Positions 5,827-10,008 of a stretch of DNA of 10,008 bases are shown here, piece by piece. Within the stretch, counting starts at the first letter, position 1. Each line of letters begins with the position of its first letter. The DNA is taken from the NCBI GenBank assembly GCA_937911855.1, contig CALDPK010000082.1:1-10008 (forward strand), written 5' to 3'. The notes under the pieces were generated by a model that did not search any database, was not told the DNA's origin, and was given only the letters and a program-made list of their open reading frames with translations. Position numbers and translations under genes: made by a program. Source of the stretch: an uncultured Trueperaceae bacterium (lineage in GTDB: Bacteria > Deinococcota > Deinococci > Deinococcales > Trueperaceae).

Positions 5827-5832
5827 TATACT
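5827..5832 (+). promoter_or_regulatory. Leaderless -10 box for glyA
   Basis: TATACT ends 6 nt before the ATG at 5839, and there is no ribosome binding site in the short gap. The promoter must begin near or inside the end of the acidic-protein gene. No strong -35 box is visible. Confidence 0.55.
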
Positions 5833-5838
5833 CCCGGC

Positions 5839-7086
5839 ATGGCAAATGAAACGGCAATAAGCGGCGGCACAACAGCTCTCCGCGATGACCTGCTCTTCGA
5901 ACTCATCGGGCTCGAGGAGCAGCGTCAGCGTGAGGGGCTTGAACTGATCGCCTCCGAGAACTTCACTTCCAGGGCGGTGCGGGAAGCCACCGGCAGCGTG
6001 CTGACGAACAAGTACGCCGAGGGCTACCCGGGCAAGCGCTATTACGGCGGCTGCGAGATCGTCGACCGCATCGAGAACCTCGCGATCGACCGCGCCAAGG
6101 AACTGTTCGGCGCCGCCTGGGCGAACGTGCAGCCCCACTCGGGCTCGTCAGCGAACCTGGCCGTCTACGAGGCGCTGCTCGAACCCGGCGACAAGGTGCT
6201 GGGCATGGACCTGGCCCACGGCGGCCACCTCACCCACGGCTCCCCCGTCAACTTCAGCGGCAAGCGCTACGACGTAGTCGGTTACCCCGTCACCCGCGAA
6301 ACCGAGCGGATCGATTACGACCACGTCCGTGAACTCGCCCGCGAGCACAGGCCGAAACTGATCATCGCCGGCGCGTCAGCCTACCCGCGCCAGATCGACT
6401 TCAGCATCTTCCGCGAGATCGCAGACGAAGTCGGCGCTTACCTGCTGGCTGACATCGCCCACATCGCCGGCCTCATCGCCGCCAAGCTGCACCCCGACGC
6501 GGTGCAGCACGCGCACGTCGTGACCAGCACCACCCACAAGACCCTGCGCGGCCCGCGCAGCGGCATGATCCTCTCGAACGACCTTGAGCTCGGCCAGAAG
6601 ATCGACCGGATCATCTTCCCCGGCCTGCAGGGCGGTCCCCTCGAGCACGTCATCGCCGGCAAGGCAGTCGCGTTCTTCGAGGCGCTCCAGCCTGACTTCG
6701 TCGACTACCAGCGCCGCACCATCAGCAACGCCCAGGCGCTCGCGGCTGAACTGGAATCGCTCGGTTACCGCATCGTCTCCGGCGGCACTGACAACCACCT
6801 GCTGCTCATCGACCTCAGGCCGAAAGACATGACCGGCAAGAAAGCCGTCGAGCTGCTCGACCCCGTCAACATCACCGTCAGCAAGAGCATGGTGCCCTTC
6901 GACGAACGCAAACCCTGGATCACTTCCGGCATCCGCGTCGGCACGCCAGCCCTCACCACCCGCGGTTTCGACGAGGCCGGCATGAAGCAGGTCGCCTCGC
7001 TCATGGACCGCGCCCTGAGCGGCGAGGATGCCGCCACCATCAAGGCTGAAGTCACCGCCCTGGCCAGCAGTTTCGGAATGCCATGA
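5839..7086 (+). CDS. glyA: Serine hydroxymethyltransferase
   Basis: GlyA interconverts serine plus tetrahydrofolate with glycine plus 5,10-methylene-tetrahydrofolate, using pyridoxal phosphate, and is the main source of one-carbon units. It is a cytosolic dimer. The 415-residue length is normal. Signatures are LIASENFTS (residues 36-44), TNKYAEGYPGKRYYGG (56-71), DIAHIAGL (205-212, with D205 and H208 at the cofactor), TSTTHKTLRGPRSG (229-242, with K234 forming the Schiff base) and SGIRVGTPALTTRG near the C-terminus, which holds the substrate-carboxylate arginine. Every key residue is present. Its stop overlaps the start of the downstream dehydrogenase gene (ATGA), so the two are co-transcribed and probably coupled in translation. 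Expression likely starts from a leaderless promoter. Confidence 0.97.
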   Translation: MANETAISGGTTALRDDLLFELIGLEEQRQREGLELIASENFTSRAVREATGSVLTNKYAEGYPGKRYYGGCEIVDRIENLAIDRAKELFGAAWANVQPHSGSSANLAVYEALLEPGDKVLGMDLAHGGHLTHGSPVNFSGKRYDVVGYPVTRETERIDYDHVRELAREHRPKLIIAGASAYPRQIDFSIFREIADEVGAYLLADIAHIAGLIAAKLHPDAVQHAHVVTSTTHKTLRGPRSGMILSNDLELGQKIDRIIFPGLQGGPLEHVIAGKAVAFFEALQPDFVDYQRRTISNAQALAAELESLGYRIVSGGTDNHLLLIDLRPKDMTGKKAVELLDPVNITVSKSMVPFDERKPWITSGIRVGTPALTTRGFDEAGMKQVASLMDRALSGEDAATIKAEVTALASSFGMP

Positions 7087-8075
7087 CGCAGCGCATCTGC
7101 CTCATCGGCGGCGACGGCATCGGCCCCGAAGTACTGCCCCAGGCCGTCCGGGTTGTCGAAGCGACCGGCCTGAAGTTCGAGTTCACTGAAGCCGAAGCCG
7201 GCTGGGCGACGTTCGAGCGCACCGGCGCCAGCGTCCCCGAAGCCACCCTGGAAGCAGTGAAGGCGGCCGACGCCACCCTGGCCGGCGCGTTCACCAGCCC
7301 CAGCCACAAGGTCGAAGGTCACCAGGGTGCCATCCGCTTCATGCGCAAGAAACTCGACCTGTTCGCGAACCTGCGCCCCGCGCGCTCCCGGCCCGTTGAG
7401 GGCGGCTTCCCGAACGTCGACATGCTCATGGTGCGCGAGAACACCCAGGGCCTGTACGTAGAGCAGGAACGGCGCTACGGCGACATCGCAATCGCCGACT
7501 GCATGGTCAGCAAGGACGCCAGCGCCCGCATCGCGCACGTTGCTTTCCAGCAGGCCCGCGAACGCCGCGGCAAACTGGCGATAATCCACAAGGCCAACGT
7601 GCTGCCGCTCGTCTCCGGCCTGTTCCTGGAGACATGCCGTGAAGTGGCCGAGCAGTACCCGGACGTCGACGCTCATGACCTCATCGTGGACGCTGCCGCC
7701 ATGAAACTCGTCCGCAACCCGCAGGACTTCGACGTGCTCGTCAGCACCAACCTGTTCGGCGACATCCTCTCGGACCTCATGGCCGGCCTCGTCGGCGGCC
7801 TCGGCCTGGCACCCAGCGCCAACGTGGGCCACGAAGTGGCCATCTTCGAGCCGGTTCACGGCAGCGCTCCGGACATCGCAGGGCGCGGCATAGCCAACCC
7901 TGCAGCCATGATCCTGACCGCCGGCATGATGCTCAGGCACCTGGGTCACCCAGCTGAAGCCGAACGCATCGACCTGGCCGTCAACAGCGTGCTGGAATCC
8001 GGACCCGTCACTGCCGACCTGGGCGGCAACGCCAGCACCAATGAGATGACCGACGCGATCATCGCGGCACTCTGA
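7083..8075 (+). CDS. Homoisocitrate dehydrogenase (isocitrate/isopropylmalate dehydrogenase family)
   Basis: This 330-residue beta-decarboxylating dehydrogenase resembles Thermus homoisocitrate dehydrogenase, which oxidises homoisocitrate to 2-oxoadipate with NAD+ in alpha-aminoadipate lysine synthesis. The remembered Thermus sequence aligns almost without gaps. R85 in GAIRFMRKK (82-90) matches the Thermus arginine that recognises the substrate. Catalytic Y125 lies in YVEQERRY and K170 in HKANVLP. The metal-binding aspartates are D203, D227 and D231, the last two in GDILSDL. HGSAPDIAG (259-267) binds the nucleotide. ENTQGLY (119-125) has Gln where the family usually has Glu. Isocitrate or isopropylmalate may also be used; isopropylmalate dehydrogenase proper would normally lack this R85 context. 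It follows glyA with a 4-nt overlap and ends before a terminator-like hairpin. Confidence 0.88.
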   Translation: MTQRICLIGGDGIGPEVLPQAVRVVEATGLKFEFTEAEAGWATFERTGASVPEATLEAVKAADATLAGAFTSPSHKVEGHQGAIRFMRKKLDLFANLRPARSRPVEGGFPNVDMLMVRENTQGLYVEQERRYGDIAIADCMVSKDASARIAHVAFQQARERRGKLAIIHKANVLPLVSGLFLETCREVAEQYPDVDAHDLIVDAAAMKLVRNPQDFDVLVSTNLFGDILSDLMAGLVGGLGLAPSANVGHEVAIFEPVHGSAPDIAGRGIANPAAMILTAGMMLRHLGHPAEAERIDLAVNSVLESGPVTADLGGNASTNEMTDAIIAAL

Positions 8076-8085
8076 CCCTTCACTT

Positions 8086-8130
8086 TCCGGGCCCTGATTT
8101 GTTCTGCAGGTCAAGCGGCCCGGATTGTTT
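8086..8130 (+). terminator. Probable Rho-independent terminator after the dehydrogenase gene
   Basis: CCGGGCC (8087-8093) pairs perfectly with GGCCCGG (8117-8123), with one more T/A pair outside. The stem is followed by ATTGTTTT. The 23-nt loop is longer than usual and the T-run is interrupted, which lowers confidence. It begins about 10 bp after the stop codon and separates the glyA unit from ftsX. Confidence 0.5.
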
Positions 8131-8198
8131 TCATATAGCGGTTGATATCATGGCGCAAGTGAAGCAGATGGTGAGTCCAGCAGGCCAGAAAGCGCACG

Positions 8199-8204
8199 AG
8201 GGGG
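8199..8204 (+). promoter_or_regulatory. Ribosome binding site of ftsX
   Basis: AGGGGG lies 7 nt before the ATG at 8212, so ftsX has a leader, unlike glyA. Upstream, a weak TTGTTT (8125-8130) and TATCAT (8146-8151) with 15-bp spacing might be its promoter. The spacing is short and the TTGTTT overlaps the terminator. Confidence 0.45.
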
Positions 8205-8211
8205 AACGCCC

Positions 8212-9078
8212 ATGTACGCGCTGAGGCAGGCGTTCCTGGCACTCAAGTCCAACTGGGTCGCCACCGTAGCGACCATCACGACCATGACCCTCTCTCTCAC
8301 ATTGCTGGCTTCCTTCAGCCTGATCAGCGTGAACCTGAACCTGTTCTTGGCCGAACTCCAGAACGAACTCGAGGTCACCGTCTTCCTTGATGACGGCGCC
8401 AACCACCCCCAGCTGCTGGAAGTGATCCGCGGCTGGTCCGAGGTGGACACGCGGCGGGTGGTGTTCATCGGCAAGGACGAAGCACTGTCCGGCCTGGTGT
8501 CCGAACTGCCGGCCCTCAGTCAGGCGGCCGCCCTGGTAAGTAACCCCCTTCCCAACGCCATCGAGGTGCGGCTGCTCGATCCGAGCCTGACGCAGACGGT
8601 CTCGGAGCGACTGCGGGCATTGCCCGGCGTCAATACCGTGATGGACGGCGCCCAGGACGTCGAGATGTTCCTGGCCATCAACGACGCACTGCGGGTGGTG
8701 GGCAGCATCCTGATAGTCATCATGCTGACCGCTGCGCTGTTCGCCATCACCAACTCCATCCGCGCTGCCATCGTGGCCAGGCGCAAGGAGATCGAGGTGA
8801 TGCGCCTGGTCGGTGCCACCCAAGGCTTCATCCGCGCCCCCTTCCTGCTGGAAGGCCTGCTGCTGGGCTTCTTCAGCGCAGTCATCACCAGCGCGATTGT
8901 CATTCCCAGTTACCTGTTCATAGTCGACCGCCTCCGTGATCAGCTGACGTTCGTGCGGCTGGTGGATGACCCCACCACGCTCACCCAGATCCCCGTCCTG
9001 CTGCTGGTGCTGGCACTGCTGGTGGGCCTGGTCGGCAGCACCGTGGGTGTGGCTCAGCACCTCCGAGAGGAGTATTGA
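8212..9078 (+). CDS. ftsX: Cell division protein FtsX
   Basis: FtsX is the membrane half of the FtsEX ABC-type complex. It passes a cytoplasmic ATPase signal across the membrane to activate murein hydrolases during division. The 288 residues show the standard four membrane segments: about 17-41, 163-183, 212-238 and 260-282. Residues 43-160 form the large outside loop that binds coiled-coil hydrolase activators. The conserved cytoplasmic motif NSIRAAIVARRKEIEVMRLV (181-200), continuing to GATQGFIR, is the FtsE-contacting region. Length is normal (about 290-300). Its partner ATPase gene ftsE, usually immediately upstream, is absent: the preceding gene is the dehydrogenase, 136 bp away. The next gene, 2 bp downstream, encodes a secreted coiled-coil protein that suits the outside loop. 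Confidence 0.94.
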   Translation: MYALRQAFLALKSNWVATVATITTMTLSLTLLASFSLISVNLNLFLAELQNELEVTVFLDDGANHPQLLEVIRGWSEVDTRRVVFIGKDEALSGLVSELPALSQAAALVSNPLPNAIEVRLLDPSLTQTVSERLRALPGVNTVMDGAQDVEMFLAINDALRVVGSILIVIMLTAALFAITNSIRAAIVARRKEIEVMRLVGATQGFIRAPFLLEGLLLGFFSAVITSAIVIPSYLFIVDRLRDQLTFVRLVDDPTTLTQIPVLLLVLALLVGLVGSTVGVAQHLREEY

Positions 9079-9080
9079 GC

Positions 9081-10008
9081 ATGCTGCGGCGCTGCCTCGC
9101 GATCACTTTGGCTACTGCCGTGCTGTTCTCGGCTTTTGCCCAGCCGCGCGCGGACACCAGCACCCGCGAGGCGCTGGAGAGCGAGATCGCCAGTTACGAG
9201 CAGCTGCTCGAGGCGCGCAGCGCCGACATCCGCGGCATCGAAGCTGAACTCGGGCAAACCGCCAGCGCCCTGCAGGCCCGGATAGCCGAGCGGGACAACG
9301 TGAGCGCCCAGATCAGCAGCCTGCGGGCGCAGCGCGCGGAGCTGCAGACGGAGATCGCCCAGCTGGAGATCGACCTGGTCGCGACCGGCCAGGAGATCGA
9401 GCGCATCCTGGGCAACCTGGACTCGCTGCTCGACCGGATCAGCATGCTGCTCGTGAACCTGTACACGCAGGGCAGCTCGCGCTACGCCGCGATCCTCAGC
9501 GCAGCCAGCAGCTACCACGACTTCCAGGTGCGCAGCCATTACATCGAGCTGCTTACCGAGCAGGACGTTTCGCTCGTTCAGGAACTGAACGACACCCGCC
9601 AGCAGCTGCTCGAGGCGCAACAGCGGCAGAGCGAGCAGCTCACCGCGCAGACCGCCGCCGAGGAACAGCTGCGCGTCAACGAAGAGGCGCTGGTCGTGCA
9701 GCAGAACACGCTCGCCGGCATCATCGACGAGCTCGAGAGCACCCGCGCGGGCCAGCAGGCGCAGCAGCAGGCACTCATGCAGGCGCAGAACGACATCGAA
9801 CAGGCGCTCGGCAACCTGGCCGGTCAGCTGCAGTCGGAGATCGCGCGCCTGCAGCGCGAGGAAGAACGGCTGCAGCGTGAGGCTGCGCTCGCTTACCTCG
9901 AGGACCTGGAAAAGGCCGAGGCACTGCAGCAGCAGGCGGTGGAGACCAGGGAACGCATCGACAACCTGACCGAGCCGCTGCTGCCGACGACCAGTGATTA
10001 CGGTTTCC
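9081..10008 (+). CDS. Secreted coiled-coil EnvC/PcsB-like murein hydrolase activator (partial, 3' end outside window)
   Basis: The reading frame stays open from the ATG at 9081 to the right edge: 309 codons with no stop. Residues 1-20 form a signal peptide (basic LRR, hydrophobic core, AFA before the likely cut at Q21). Two long Glu/Gln/Arg-rich coiled coils follow, at about 25-118 and 165-295. A helical hinge between them, LLVNLYTQGSSRYAAILSAA (123-142), resembles the hinge of EnvC and PcsB. In that family the coiled coil binds FtsX and controls a peptidoglycan hydrolase, often through a C-terminal M23 (LytM) or CHAP domain. Here that domain would lie beyond the window. GAGAGGAG-type sequence (9064-9071) inside the end of ftsX is the binding site, and the gap to ftsX is 2 bp, so the two form an operon. 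Function is inferred from architecture and context. Confidence 0.82.
   Translation, partial: MLRRCLAITLATAVLFSAFAQPRADTSTREALESEIASYEQLLEARSADIRGIEAELGQTASALQARIAERDNVSAQISSLRAQRAELQTEIAQLEIDLVATGQEIERILGNLDSLLDRISMLLVNLYTQGSSRYAAILSAASSYHDFQVRSHYIELLTEQDVSLVQELNDTRQQLLEAQQRQSEQLTAQTAAEEQLRVNEEALVVQQNTLAGIIDELESTRAGQQAQQQALMQAQNDIEQALGNLAGQLQSEIARLQREEERLQREAALAYLEDLEKAEALQQQAVETRERIDNLTEPLLPTTSDYGF

Noticed and set aside
6765..8114. Long minus-strand open frame of 449 codons opposite glyA and the dehydrogenase
   Set aside because: Both genes on the plus strand are certain. The antisense translation is His/Gly/Val-rich without any recognisable domain.
8150..8224. A 24-codon upstream frame that overlaps the start of ftsX
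   Set aside because: It has no ribosome binding site, and no -10 box at leaderless distance. The peptide shows no conserved feature, so it is probably chance.
8131..9060. Minus-strand open frame of 309 codons opposite ftsX
   Set aside because: Gln/His-rich translation with no domain, antisense to a clear membrane protein gene.

Overview
The window is GC-rich, dense bacterial chromosome with short intergenic gaps. Three features point to Deinococcota (Deinococcus-Thermus), perhaps a Truepera-like lineage. First, there is a homoisocitrate dehydrogenase of the Thermus type (alpha-aminoadipate lysine pathway). Second, several genes have a TANNNT -10 box only 6-9 nt before the start codon, the leaderless arrangement common in Deinococcus. 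Third, the metK, HemC-like and SHMT proteins fit that phylum. The assignment is an inference from by-eye comparison; no search was run.

Layout. Positions 1-325 hold no convincing gene but contain three copies of a hairpin-forming repeat whose last copy runs into the 3' end of the first gene. On the minus strand, a NYN-domain protein (1345-1902) and a UDP-glucuronate 4-epimerase-like protein (326-1348) form an ATGA-overlapping pair. Divergent from them is a GNAT acetyltransferase (1983-2486), followed by metK (2568-3731). Convergent with metK is a HemC-like gene (3756-4637, minus) that lacks the catalytic and cofactor residues of porphobilinogen deaminase. Divergent from it, across a 97-bp region with a palindromic operator-like site, is a CYTH-domain protein (4735-5358). 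Next come an unrecognised, very acidic 115-residue protein (5458-5805) with its ribosome binding site in a hairpin loop, glyA (5839-7086) overlapping a homoisocitrate dehydrogenase gene (7083-8075), and a probable terminator. Last are ftsX (8212-9078) and a secreted coiled-coil EnvC/PcsB-like protein that runs off the right edge (9081-10008).

How the genes fit together. Most are housekeeping. MetK makes S-adenosylmethionine and GlyA supplies one-carbon units, so both feed methyl metabolism. The dehydrogenase serves lysine synthesis. FtsX and the coiled-coil protein form the familiar membrane-transmitter and murein-hydrolase-activator pair of cell division, here without an adjacent ftsE. The epimerase belongs to cell-surface sugar supply.

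The least ordinary items are the 5' hairpin repeat family, the HemC-like protein that appears stripped of its active site, the acidic protein with its possible RNA switch, and the operator-like palindrome between the HemC-like and CYTH genes. I saw no CRISPR array, insertion sequence, tRNA or rRNA.
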